Below, piece after piece: positions 9,926 through 19,965 of a DNA stretch of 64,000 nucleotides. Under the pieces are notes generated by a model that saw only the letters and a program-made list of their open reading frames with translations, had not been told where the DNA came from and did no database searches. Within the stretch, counting starts at the first letter, position 1. Each line of letters begins with the position of its first letter. Location of the stretch: assembly GCA_947243795.1 (NCBI GenBank), contig OX365938.1, positions 124,001-188,000 of the forward strand, given 5' to 3'. The position numbers were made by a program, and so were the translations under genes. The DNA comes from Saccharomyces uvarum (lineage: Eukaryota > Ascomycota > Saccharomycetes > Saccharomycetales > Saccharomycetaceae).

Positions 9926-10432
9926 CCAATAATGTTTTAATCGCGATTAATTGATCAAACTTCGTCTTCTCCCTTTACGTCATGAATCCGTTGCCAACTT
10001 CACTCCTTATACATAGACTCATTTCATGGCATCCTTTCATTTTGCATGTTTTTCCATTTCTAAACCTTTTCTTGTTCCCGCATTCAATTAACGATTGCTC
10101 GAGAAAGCGTCACGTTTTCAAGCGTTATTGTTCGTCACTATAATAAAACACAATTATAGATTTTTTTCACTGTAAAAGAAATTCTTTTATAATACATAAT
10201 TCATTTAAAGACAATCTAAAATCAGCTTTATTTGCTACCTTTACAATTCTATCTATGTTTACAACTGTCGATAATGCAAAAATATCGTCTATAATTCTTA
10301 TCTTGCATTCACTGGTTAAGTACAGTTAAGAGCTTCCTTCGGAAGAAATGTGGGCACAGGCGGCCAAAGAAAAAAAGACAAACGGCGCCCGAAATAAAAA
10401 AACGACACACTACTTCGTCAAACGTCAAAAAC
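9926..10432. other. Convergent 3' region between PIR3 and the third PIR gene
   Basis: AT-rich sequence between two convergent genes, presumably both 3' untranslated regions. I see no gene or repeat. Confidence 0.5.
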
Positions 10433-11194
10433 TCAGCAGCTGACCAAGGAAACAGCTTGTAAGTGAATTTGACTACATTGTTCACCAATCTTTTCGTCGT
10501 ACAAATTGTAAAAATTGCCGGATAAGCATTGGTAAAAGACGTCGTCATCACCTAGGGCCAAATTGCCTTCTGATGTGATAGACCAACCTGCCGCATAGAT
10601 GGCACCAGCTTGTGGAGTTGGGCCATCGAATTGAAATTGTCTGTTTGCAACGATAGAACCAATTCTACCCTTACTATCAGTCAAAACACCTCCTTTTAAA
10701 GTTACTTCTAAGGTACCGTCGTTGATACAAGAGCTGTTCTCCAAAGACACAGCAGTGGTAGTTTTGCATGTAGAGGCAGACGTAGAGGTAGCTGTCGAAG
10801 TAATTGCGGACGATGGGGCTAAAGTAGAGGTAGGGTTCTTGCTAGAAGAATTAGCGGAGCCGACAACACTAGTTGCAATACTATTCTCTTTCACTGTAAT
10901 GATGGAAGTTCTAGTTAAAGTGGTTGTGATTTCGGTGTTGTCGCTAGCCAAGGCAGGTCCAGCTGTAGCCTGGACTTGGCCATCGTTGATTTGAGAGATA
11001 ACACCTCTCTTAGCATTTGTGGAAGCAGTTGCAATTGTTTGAACAGCGATACCGAAGGTAGAAGTAAATTCAGTAGCGGCACATAAGACGGTAGCCGAAG
11101 GAGTTAAAGTGGACCATGGCTCACCTGGGGTGTAACCTTGGGCAGAAACTGCTGTTAATGAAGCTGCTGCTAAGGCAATGCGTTTGAGCTGCAT
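10433..11194 (-). CDS. Third PIR-family cell-wall protein, CIS3-like
   Basis: This 253-residue protein has a signal peptide (about 1-18), the PIR N-terminal block ([15 protein letters not shown], from about residue 20), a Kex2 site KR, a single repeat [11 protein letters not shown], a Ser/Thr-rich linker (about 80-145) and the four-cysteine C-terminal domain ending in Cys. One repeat and the [12 protein letters not shown] block make it closest to Cis3/Pir4 (YJL158C), not to its neighbours. The S. cerevisiae reference, as I remember it, has no intact PIR gene between PIR3 and YKL162C. It is full-length with all family cysteines, so it is probably functional. By position and orientation it is likely the whole-genome-duplication partner of CIS3. 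Confidence 0.9.
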   Translation of the reverse strand: MQLKRIALAAASLTAVSAQGYTPGEPWSTLTPSATVLCAATEFTSTFGIAVQTIATASTNAKRGVISQINDGQVQATAGPALASDNTEITTTLTRTSIITVKENSIATSVVGSANSSSKNPTSTLAPSSAITSTATSTSASTCKTTTAVSLENSSCINDGTLEVTLKGGVLTDSKGRIGSIVANRQFQFDGPTPQAGAIYAAGWSITSEGNLALGDDDVFYQCLSGNFYNLYDEKIGEQCSQIHLQAVSLVSC

Positions 11195-12186
11195 GTTTTT
11201 TTCAAAGATAAGATACTTTTTATTGATTAAACTTTACCGTGTTTTATTTCTGTAAAAGAAAGCTGTTAAAAAATGAAAAATAAGAGACCCTTTGTGAAGA
11301 TAATAGGTATTAGTAAGACAGAAAAAGGGAACCAGGATCTGACATTCTTAGATGCATGATCACTCTATATATGAACACATCAACTACTTCGCTCATCAAG
11401 CGGAACAACACAAGTGGAAACTTCAAGTAGGCGATCAAATCATCCATCGTTTCTGTTGGGCATTTAGTGCACCGTTTAAATTCGCGTTAGGTAGATAAAA
11501 GCAAAACAACGCGAATCGAGTATTGACAAATTAGGCAATTTACAAGATCGGAACTAATTTTTGCTGTAGGAGTGTTTCACAGGTGTACCGCTTTTGTCAC
11601 CGTGCGCTTTCTTATTTCTAACCCTGCATGCGAAATTTTCCGCAGAAACGTGCCCGAAACGGAAAACCTTCTTGCGTTTAAAGGCACAGGAAGAAAAAAA
11701 GTGACCGGAAACAGACATAAGCTCAGAGCAGGAACTACTTATGCTGAGTTAGAGATGCGAGGTTGCCAGATCCAAGAGAAAGTTAACTATATATTTTGGT
11801 CAAAAACTATTTCCTCCCAGTACAAGTATCGTTAGGGGTTACTCTTATACGAATGAAAACAACCTTTTTAGGTTATCTGACCCTAATTTAGTGAAAGAAC
11901 AGTCCCTGTTTTAATGGATGCTCCAACTCATATAGACGCCATTCAATGCATATCTAGGTGTAAAAATGGCGCCCATTAATTTTGGTGAAAAGTTCTTTTT
12001 TTTGGATTCCTGAAGAAACAAAAGGAAAGAAAAAAATGCACACATGTTATATTATTTTTGTGAAAATGCCTATTTGCCTATTAATGATTAGTATCTAAAT
12101 GTATAGGTGTAAAAAGTAGTGCGTGTCCTTTCTTTGTCTGTTAAAGGATGCCCTCATATTTTCTTCGACCAAAATAAAAAATGCAA
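11195..12186. other. Upstream region of the third PIR gene
   Basis: About 1 kb between the start of the CIS3-like gene and the 3' end of YKL162C. A TATATA element sits near 11372, about 180 bases upstream of the start codon on the minus strand. An 87-codon open frame at 11572-11835 (plus) has no recognisable domain and I do not support it as a gene. The length fits a regulated cell-wall gene promoter. Confidence 0.5.
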
Positions 12187-13392
12187 TCATGTAGAATGAA
12201 GTGTTGCCAAAGTACTATTTCTTATGTCTTCCAACTGCGGCTTTTCTCTATTCGACAATGGGTGTGTACCTATCTCACTAGGGCTCGTCCATTTTTCAAC
12301 AAAATCGCTAATATCCTCAACTTCACAGGTCCTAGAGGATTTATTGATATCGTTGTAGATTTTTTGTAACTGTAAGAAGTCCGTCATGAAATATACCCTT
12401 CCGCCGCGACTATCAGAAAAGATTGAATCTGAATATGGTTCCACTATCTGGCTCGACCCCGTTAAACGTGGGTTTAGTAAGCTTTTCAATATTGATAATA
12501 ACGTTGGGCTTGATCTTTGTGGAGTGTCCACGGTGAATAGTCGATGTTCTGGAATATTATCTTTAATTGTCGTGAATATCTCAATCAATTTAGTGGGAAT
12601 ATAAAGTTCTTTATCAGGAACTATATTAGATTGTTCGCTGAACATTTGGTCCAACGCAAGTTTACACGAATAGTCAATATCACTATCAAACGTTTTATTA
12701 TTTTGTCCGTTCTCATTCACATCTATGAAGCATTGCTCCCATGCTTTATGGTATGAAGAGTATCTGACCAAATCGTGGGCCGTGTATTTAATAACATCGT
12801 TGAGCATTAGAATATGAACGGGGTCCTCTATGAGAAACTTTTTTTTCAATAAAGTCGGAGATACCGGATAATCTTGAACCAAGCTTACTGATCCAGGTAT
12901 TCCATCTAAGAGCTTTGACGGTACATTGTCACATTTGTATAAAGGAATCATAAAGTATTTTATCCTCCGAAACATGTTTTCAGACAATGTCGATCTTAGA
13001 TATGTCATTAAACTTTTGCATATTTGAATCCCTTGAGGTAAATCCGTGTAAATATTGACGATGTTGAGGTCGGAATAAGGGTAGTCGTTTAATTTGTAGT
13101 TGACAAGCAGCCATTTAGCAAGGCACTCGCTGAATACTGGATCATAATTGAGAATGCTGTCAAATAAAAGGGGATCTATGGGTCCCGTAGACACTTGTTT
13201 CCTTTGTGTGAAGAAGTTTTCTCTTTTCATTATATTTGGGAAATTTTGCCATTCTATGTAATCTCTTAAAGGAATTCTGCCGGTTTTCCCTTTCCCTATT
13301 CCATTTGTAGAGACCAATTGCTCGAAAGTGAGCAATGGGTAGTCGCATTTCAGACGAGCCTGAATTTTAAGGGGAAAGAATCTTTTCATCAT
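12187..13392 (-). CDS. YKL162C: YKL162C, mitochondrial protein, divergent NDUFAF7/MidA-like
   Basis: A 401-residue protein matching S. cerevisiae YKL162C (402 residues), whose product localises to mitochondria and has no established function. The basic N-terminus (MMKRFFPLKIQARLK) fits a presequence. The region GRIPLRDYI (about 37-47) followed by FSECLAKWLLVNY and IVNIYTDLPQG resembles the start of the NDUFAF7/MidA methyltransferase family. The family's glycine-rich SAM motif (ELGPGRG) is not evident: the equivalent place reads IYTDLPQG. I infer a degenerate, possibly non-catalytic relative. Its start is separated from KDX1 by about 330 bases, both on the minus strand. Confidence 0.85.
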   Translation of the reverse strand: MMKRFFPLKIQARLKCDYPLLTFEQLVSTNGIGKGKTGRIPLRDYIEWQNFPNIMKRENFFTQRKQVSTGPIDPLLFDSILNYDPVFSECLAKWLLVNYKLNDYPYSDLNIVNIYTDLPQGIQICKSLMTYLRSTLSENMFRRIKYFMIPLYKCDNVPSKLLDGIPGSVSLVQDYPVSPTLLKKKFLIEDPVHILMLNDVIKYTAHDLVRYSSYHKAWEQCFIDVNENGQNNKTFDSDIDYSCKLALDQMFSEQSNIVPDKELYIPTKLIEIFTTIKDNIPEHRLFTVDTPQRSSPTLLSILKSLLNPRLTGSSQIVEPYSDSIFSDSRGGRVYFMTDFLQLQKIYNDINKSSRTCEVEDISDFVEKWTSPSEIGTHPLSNREKPQLEDIRNSTLATLHST

Positions 13393-13723
13393 TTAGCCTC
13401 ACCAATAACACCTTTCAGATAACCCTTTCTTTTGTTGAAAAAAGACTAACAAGTCATTTAGGGTTAAAGGGGTAGAGGCGACTCGACTAATATTAGCTGT
13501 GTCTTGTTCTGGATCAATGCAAATCAACCCGATGGCGTCTTCCACTTTTCCGGATTCCTTGATGTTCCCGCATTTCGGGATGGCCTATAATACTACGGAG
13601 GATGATTTTTCTAAAATCGTCTAGAAAAGAATAGATATTGGTAGGTTTAAGATTACAGGCATTCTTTTATACAGATTTATACTATAGGGTGTTAATGTTT
13701 ACATGAAACTAGCGTGGTATTCA
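13393..13723. other. YKL162C promoter / KDX1 3' region
   Basis: About 330 bases between two minus-strand genes. I see no gene. Confidence 0.4.
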
Positions 13724-15238
13724 TTATAAAAATTTACCATCCAGCCCAAACTCTAATTCTTTTTCTAAATCAAAGAAAAAAATACCGCCATTTTCTGTAG
13801 TATCCTGGCCTAAACTTTCATTATCATTTGTATTATGTTCGGGAGGAGATGATGATACTATAGCACATTCTGTTTTATTTGGCTCGGTATGTGACTTTAA
13901 CACGTCCTTATGTTCCTGGGTCGTATTGCATTCGAGCGCGTTTGCACCTTGAGACGAACCTAAGTTTGACTTTACATGGTTTTCAAGCGGTTGAGTTGTA
14001 GTCAATGATGGAAGTTGACTTATAAAAGAGACATCGGAGTTAGGGCTGCCTAACTTTTTCATTGAGGGATGGACATCAACAACATCTTGGAGAATGGGGT
14101 CCTCTGATGACAAGGATGAGGATGAAAAGTCTCCACCAATGGGATGCTTCCTAACAACTTTTCTGAAGTCAAACACTTCCTTGATGACTTGGCTTTGTAG
14201 TTCTTCCACACTATCGATATGTTCAAATTCGAATTCAAAATTCATTTCGCATGAAGGCTCATCATCTATATCGTGCCATATGGATAAATATGGATGCTCT
14301 AATGCCTCATTTACGGTAACTCGTCGTTTCGGATCAAACTCCAGCATTTTCTGTAATAGGTCTAATCCTTCTGAATTAGCTCTGGGTAATAAACTCTCAA
14401 AAGGTGTCCTTGGTATATTACCGAATTGAAAGATGTAATTCTGTACCTTCTGAGAACTTATTTCTTGTAATGTTTCCTTTGATGGAGTTCCAAGTATTTG
14501 GAGGATATGATTCAGTTGATCTACATAATCTTTCCCGTCAAAGATAGGTTTTCCGCCCAGCAATTCCGCCAAAATACAACCTGTTGACCAAACATCGATA
14601 GCTTTTGTATATCCTTGATAACTCAGCATGATTTCCGGCGCTCTATACCATCTTGTTGCTACAAACTCCGTAAGAAAGTGGTTGTTTTCTTCGTAGTTTT
14701 CTGAATAACCCCGTGACAGACCAAAATTGCAAATCTTTAATTGGCAATCACTATTAACAAGTAAGTTTTTTGGCTTCAAATCGCGGTGCAAAACACCAGC
14801 AGAATGTATGTATTTCAATGCACAAAGTATCTGGTATATGAAGCTTTGATAGTGTGCATTTTCTAAGCGTTGTCCGGATCTTAAAACTTGAGAAAGGTCA
14901 CATTCCATCAATTCTTCATACAAGTATACGCCGTTTAATACGCCGTTTGGATAGAAAACTATATCAGTATCAAAAAGCCAGATTATATTAGGGTGGCCTC
15001 TAAAGTGTCTCAATAGTTTTAGTTCACGAAGGGTTCTCTTGCAGGATAGTTTACTCGCAAAAGCATTAGGGATTTTCTTGATAGCGATTGTACTTTCTTC
15101 GTTCCTCTCTGTATAAGTCGAAGAACAAATAAGGCCGTGAGAGCCCCGGCCAATTTCATCTACCAGTCGAAAGTGCTTATTTAGGATATATTCCTGGCCG
15201 AAGGCACGAAAAATGCGTCTATCGGAATCAGTCGCCAT
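13724..15238 (-). CDS. KDX1: KDX1 (MLP1), Slt2-like MAP kinase homologue, partly degenerate
   Basis: This is the paralogue of the cell-wall-integrity MAP kinase Slt2; in S. cerevisiae it is a pseudokinase of 433 residues that helps Rlm1/SBF-driven transcription. Here it is 504 residues. The glycine loop is GRGSHG (30-35), the ATP-binding Lys of AIKK is kept (54), HRDLKPKN is kept (151-158), DFG is replaced by NFG (171-173) and the activation-lip TEY by TEF (190-192). The C-terminal half past residue 370 is low-complexity and ends in DLEKELEFGLD, the same tail I recall from Slt2 and missing from S. cerevisiae Kdx1. The metal-binding Asp is lost, so activity is probably low or absent. A MEF2/Rlm1-type site lies upstream (15591-15600). 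Confidence 0.95.
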   Translation of the reverse strand: MATDSDRRIFRAFGQEYILNKHFRLVDEIGRGSHGLICSSTYTERNEESTIAIKKIPNAFASKLSCKRTLRELKLLRHFRGHPNIIWLFDTDIVFYPNGVLNGVYLYEELMECDLSQVLRSGQRLENAHYQSFIYQILCALKYIHSAGVLHRDLKPKNLLVNSDCQLKICNFGLSRGYSENYEENNHFLTEFVATRWYRAPEIMLSYQGYTKAIDVWSTGCILAELLGGKPIFDGKDYVDQLNHILQILGTPSKETLQEISSQKVQNYIFQFGNIPRTPFESLLPRANSEGLDLLQKMLEFDPKRRVTVNEALEHPYLSIWHDIDDEPSCEMNFEFEFEHIDSVEELQSQVIKEVFDFRKVVRKHPIGGDFSSSSLSSEDPILQDVVDVHPSMKKLGSPNSDVSFISQLPSLTTTQPLENHVKSNLGSSQGANALECNTTQEHKDVLKSHTEPNKTECAIVSSSPPEHNTNDNESLGQDTTENGGIFFFDLEKELEFGLDGKFL

Positions 15239-18200
15239 TTAGTTGCGAGTTCTTTCTTTGTGTCAAAATATTTTAAGTCTTTTTCAGATTGACTATAACT
15301 TGCCTTCCCTAATCTATCCGTTTTCGCAACGTTCTAAAATCCCAAATGGGAATTGGTCGTTGAACAAACAAAAGTTATTTTCCTTTGTGTTAACATTATA
15401 GGAATTATTTTCTCCTTTTATCCATTATAACTAAGCACCAGCGTGGAAAAAACGTTGTCTTCAAAGATTAGAAAGGATTCAATGCGCTCTCTTACTGCTT
15501 CGAGAGCTGTGTTTTCATGGCATTTTCACTGAAAATACGAAGGCTTACCAATTTCTTACGGTACCTCCTGCATGGATCGATCGCGGCATACTATTTTTAA
15601 CTTGAACGGGCCTGCGCGGGTTTCTTAGGGGTTGCAAAATAATTACTTTGCTGCGTTCAAGAACCACAATTAACTGAAGTGGTGAAGTGATTAAAAGACT
15701 TCAGTGATGTTGGTAAATAGTCTTTTCGAAAAAATGCTTCTATTTTGGTACTCTCCCGTTGAGACCGATGACGTCTTGCAGTTTAAAAATAAACCATCGC
15801 GTCCATTTTTAGACGTTTTTTGTCTCTAATGGGGAATATCTGGAAAGAAAGAGAAAGTCCTTTCAGACGTCTAGGCAAGTATGCAAAGATCTCCGACAGC
15901 GGCCGTTTCCTTTGTCTTGTAAAGCTTTTCTTGGTAGTCTTTTTTATATATAAAAGTGTAGCCGCCAGGAAGAAACACTTTTCTGTCATGAAACTAAGTT
16001 AACATTATTAATTTTTTGTTACCATGCCAATTCGAGAATTCGAGTAAATCGTTTCGCCGCAATAGTGACTCTGTGAATTAGTTGAGAATTCAGCGCATGC
16101 TTCCAGATGAGCGATTTACCTACAGACGCCGTCAGGAACAAAGTGTGAGTGCTGACTACTTCAAAAATGATATGCATTGAAGCGTACTCTACAATAGTAG
16201 AATTAAGAACTGCTAGAGTACTGAACTTCCCAGCGCTTGGAAAATGGCACGTGTAATTTTTGTAAAAACAAGTTTCTTTCAAGTTTTGCAACGGTGTAAA
16301 GTGATGTTAGCGGGCTTCAATTGAACGTGAAAATACTGGTTACGAACCTAGTAAACTATGCTGCAACTATAAGAATTTTTTGCTGAGAAACAAAGGATCA
16401 TGTAGTAACAAATATATTCCAGACATATGGAAAGCACGAGTATTCCAAGTATATCACATGCCTCAAGTAACTTCGTAGTAAGGCTTGACTGCAATAATTT
16501 AATTTATTTTCATAAGCTTAGTTTGGCATAGAATAGAATAATAAGGGATCAATACGTAAAACAAAGAATTGCTTTTAAGAGAAATTGACTCGTAGGTTAA
16601 AAGGTAATATTTCTCAGCATGAGCCATGTTTAATGGGTGATATTAGCGCATATATCATGAGGCCAGCAGCTTCCAATCGGATTCCGTTTTGGCATCCACA
16701 CACTTCTGTCATATGTGTTATTGTGTACTAGCGGAGGTTGTATGCTACTTTTACTGTGCTGAGATCGAGCTTAGACAACATCCTTGTTTCTCGATAAGAC
16801 GACATAAGACTGGCATCGTCAGTTTCTTCCATAACTTGGTAGCGACTAGAGGTTGCGATTGATTTTATTCTATAAATCCCATTTGAAAAGCAGAAATGTG
16901 CTCTAGGATGGCACATGGATGCCCATTTCGTATTTTAATCGAGGTATGTGTCTATTCGTATCGGAGTTTGGACTTCCAAGTTGGCAATCCTCAAAAAAGA
17001 AATATTCATAATTCGACTCTCAAAGGGAATCAATTGCGCCTGCTTTGTCATTCTTCAAAATTTTTGCGATTTTTATCTTTCTGAGGCAGTATGTACTGTA
17101 TCAAAGAGTTTTCAAAGGTGCTTCAAAGGGCATAAGGTATCATTTGACTCAGCTTCATTGTTTTTGGCCTCTACTATCTTAAGTAGAAATTGTTGTGCAA
17201 ATGATGTCGTGGAGGACATCTGGTACTCTTTCAGGCAAGTAAATGTTGGACAAGAAATGCACGTTTCCCCATAGTAGTATGCTTCAACCTTCTTTACTTC
17301 TCTGTACATGATCACAATTATCAATGATCTTTGTAACCGAGGCAATGATGCACGAGTCTGCACACATGATTTGGTATTATCACCTTTTCCTATAGGTAAC
17401 ATTCCTATTCAATGTTACTTGTTTGAATATTAACCATAAGGTACTGTTTGTTCCATTTCCACTTCCTTTATTATATCCTGTTGAGTTCTTTTCTGAAGAA
17501 GAATGTGTTGGGTTAAGACTCACAATAGTAGGTACATGACAGATATAAAACGATGATGAGAGACGTTTAAAGCATGTTCAGGGAGATAAAGCTTTGATAT
17601 TTACCCTTATGCAACCTTGGAAAGGGTGCCAATCTCAGTCTTAATGACTTTTGGTTCATAGCACATTATTGTTTAGGACTATCGCGTTAAAGCAAACAAA
17701 AACAACATTATGAGGTCGCTACATAAACTGTAATCGTACGAAGCAGTACACTTGCAATAAAAAAAAAAATTTTCCTGCAACGTCTGAGACATTATTTCAC
17801 AATATTAGGGTCAAGCTCAGATGAGCCACCTTTATGCAAGCAAGGGTATTGTGAGCTTAGTTACAATAGTTTATATACGTGGTAAGAGCATGTATAGTTT
17901 TAAGTTTCAAGAGAGTTCTAGTTCAATTTTGAGTCATCTGTCTTGATTCAAGGCAATCCAGCATGTTTTACGAAATTTGCAGGAAAAGAATGACATCTGT
18001 CAAGATCGCTTTTATGGTTTAGAATGCCTGCTTTCTTCTTTTGCTACAGAATACTTGTTTTTTTTTTCCAATAATTTTAAAAAGCTACGTATTTACAACA
18101 AATTGTAAAGAAAACTGAAGACATCATTTTCGTATTAAACGATGAAATATCAGCAATGAAGAAGTCTGTCTACAAATGAATAGAAAGGATTAGTGGTAAT

Positions 18201-18260
18201 GCCAGGGACACCACAGAGAAGATGGAGTTCCTTCAGCATCAAAAGAACAATTAACGAATC
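15239..18260. other. Three-kilobase stretch without a convincing gene
   Basis: The interval between KDX1 and ELF1 is unusually long for this genome. It holds only open frames under 110 codons. The longest on the minus strand (16019-16291, 90 codons; 17112-17402, 96 codons) have no domain I recognise and no strong codon bias; 16948-17274 (plus, 108 codons) overlaps the second. I see no LTR ends, no tRNA and no snoRNA boxes that I could defend. It may include relics of a lost gene or element, or simply long promoters. Confidence 0.5.
15591..15600. promoter_or_regulatory. MEF2/Rlm1-type site upstream of KDX1
   Basis: CTATTTTTAA matches the general MEF2 consensus YTA(A/T)4TAR on both strands and is one base from the strict Rlm1 consensus. 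It lies about 350 bases upstream of KDX1, which is one of the genes most strongly induced by Slt2 and Rlm1 in S. cerevisiae. Confidence 0.45.
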
Positions 18261-18701
18261 ATGGGTAAGAGAAAGAAGTCAACAAGAAAGCCAAGCAAGC
18301 GGCTAGTCCAAAAGCTGGATACAAAATTTAACTGTTTGTTTTGTAATCACGAAAAATCCGTATCATGCACTCTAGATAAAAAAAACAGTATAGGAACTCT
18401 TTCATGCAAGATTTGTGGTCAGTCGTTCCAAACGCGTATAAATTCTCTGTCACAACCGGTGGATGTATATAGTGATTGGTTTGATGCTGTGGAGGAAGTC
18501 AATTCTGGCCGTGGAAGCGACACGGATGATGGTGATGAGGACTCTAATAGTGATTATGAAAGTGATTTAGATCAAGAGGGCATAAGCACGAAAGATCGTG
18601 GCGAAGTTGATTCTGATGAGGAGGAAGTAGACTCAGACGAGGAGAGAATAGGGCAAGTTAAAAGAGGTAGAGGCGCATTGGTAGATAGCGATGATGAATA
18701 A
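18261..18701 (+). CDS. ELF1: ELF1, transcription elongation factor
   Basis: Elf1 is a small conserved zinc-ribbon protein that travels with elongating RNA polymerase II and helps passage through nucleosomes. The product is 146 residues (145 in S. cerevisiae). A basic N-terminus ([10 protein letters not shown]) precedes the zinc ribbon with CLFC at 25-28 and CKIC at 49-52, and the [11 protein letters not shown] stretch. The C-terminal half is acidic ([11 protein letters not shown], ending DSDDE), typical of yeast Elf1. It is convergent with RCN1, whose stop codon is under 100 bases away. Confidence 0.97.
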   Translation: MGKRKKSTRKPSKRLVQKLDTKFNCLFCNHEKSVSCTLDKKNSIGTLSCKICGQSFQTRINSLSQPVDVYSDWFDAVEEVNSGRGSDTDDGDEDSNSDYESDLDQEGISTKDRGEVDSDEEEVDSDEERIGQVKRGRGALVDSDDE

Positions 18702-18786
18702 AACCAATCTTGAATAAAATTATCTACACACATCCTATATATTTCCTATGTAAAGTAATTCATAGACCATGTTATATCCTGTTACA

Positions 18787-19434
18787 TCAACTTGTTATCC
18801 CTTCATCGTCATCACTATCAAATATCGATTTTGGTGGGAGAGCAGTCTTAAAGTGATCCACTAATCGCTTATTTCCGCATTCTTCATTTGTGGGACACCT
18901 GTTAATTGTGATAGCGCCCACTTTTGATTTCAACAACGTGAAAGTACCGTTACTGTCTTCATCTGGGTTGTTTGGCAATAGGCGGCCCGCTTTCATTCGC
19001 TGCTCCTGCTGCTGCTGTATATGACTCTGAACATGTCTCTGTGGTGCATCTTCACATTTTCTAAAGTCAAATTCAGGCGGTGGCGACGCTGGAGGTGAAA
19101 TCAGAAACATTTTTTCGCTCTCTGGTACTTTTAAGTATTGTTTAGTTAATTTGTTATATCCATCTTGCAAGGAGTAACTGAAGCTGAATCTCTTTACCTC
19201 CAAAGCGTGAGACGCAGCCATAACATGTTCAGATAAGTCGTGACTGGGGCAGATTAACAATATTCTTTTAAATCTTTTTAAAATGATCAACTGCAGTGGT
19301 TCATCTTCGTTGATTTGAAACTTCGTTAAAATATACTTAGATAACCAAGCCTGGATTCTTTCCACATTGTCATTATCAACAACGTCACACCTACCCGAGG
19401 TTACGATCACTGTGTCCGTTACAATCTTGCCCAT
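18787..19434 (-). CDS. RCN1: RCN1, calcineurin regulator (calcipressin)
   Basis: Rcn1 binds and regulates the calcium-dependent phosphatase calcineurin (RCAN/calcipressin family). The protein is 215 residues, against 211 in S. cerevisiae. An RRM-like N-terminal half (about 1-100) is followed by the signature FLISPPASPPPEF (about 112-124), whose Ser-Pro sites are the phosphorylated inhibitory motif. The C-terminal LPPKSIFDSDDDE resembles the family's second calcineurin-binding block. A QQQQEQ patch sits between them. It is divergent from APE2. Confidence 0.95.
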   Translation of the reverse strand: MGKIVTDTVIVTSGRCDVVDNDNVERIQAWLSKYILTKFQINEDEPLQLIILKRFKRILLICPSHDLSEHVMAASHALEVKRFSFSYSLQDGYNKLTKQYLKVPESEKMFLISPPASPPPEFDFRKCEDAPQRHVQSHIQQQQEQRMKAGRLLPNNPDEDSNGTFTLLKSKVGAITINRCPTNEECGNKRLVDHFKTALPPKSIFDSDDDEGITS

Positions 19435-19965
19435 TAGCGCTTCTGTTTTTAATATCTGTTTATGTCTTGTTTTTGTTTTTGCCTTTTTTTATAAAACAAG
19501 TAGATACTTCTTTGAAAGAAGGCATTTCTTATATAGAAGTCATTAAGCGAAAAGGGTCTTCAAAATAAGCCACTGGATAGTTACTTTTGGCACACAGTAG
19601 GGTCAAATAATGGGATAACATAATCCAAAACCTTGAATTTCTTGCTGGACTGAATTGCAGGCACTACAACATCAAATTTCCTTCCTTATCCGTAAACGAG
19701 GCTGGGATTACATAACAAGAGCCTCTTTTCACTTTTGCTAGTCATAAAAGCTGCGCCTGATTCTAGTAGAATAGCAAAAGCCCCACCAATCGTAGTGATG
19801 GGGTCCGATCCAGAGTATACATGGATGAACGTGGATAAATGAAATTAATTTAATTCGTCCGCGTTGTAAATTGAGAAATCATACAAACCTTACGTCAAGA
19901 AATATGAAGGAAGCCAATAACTCTTGATTAAGAAAAGACAATAGCCAAACACGCAACCGGATAGT
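19435..19965. promoter_or_regulatory. Divergent RCN1-APE2 promoter
   Basis: About 530 bases between the two start codons. It contains short A/T tracts, including ATAAAAAAAGGC near 19483-19494, which could be the RCN1 TATA on the minus strand. No gene is seen. Confidence 0.45.

Noticed and set aside
11572-11835. 87-codon open frame upstream of the third PIR gene
   Set aside because: No domain or bias; lies in a promoter region.
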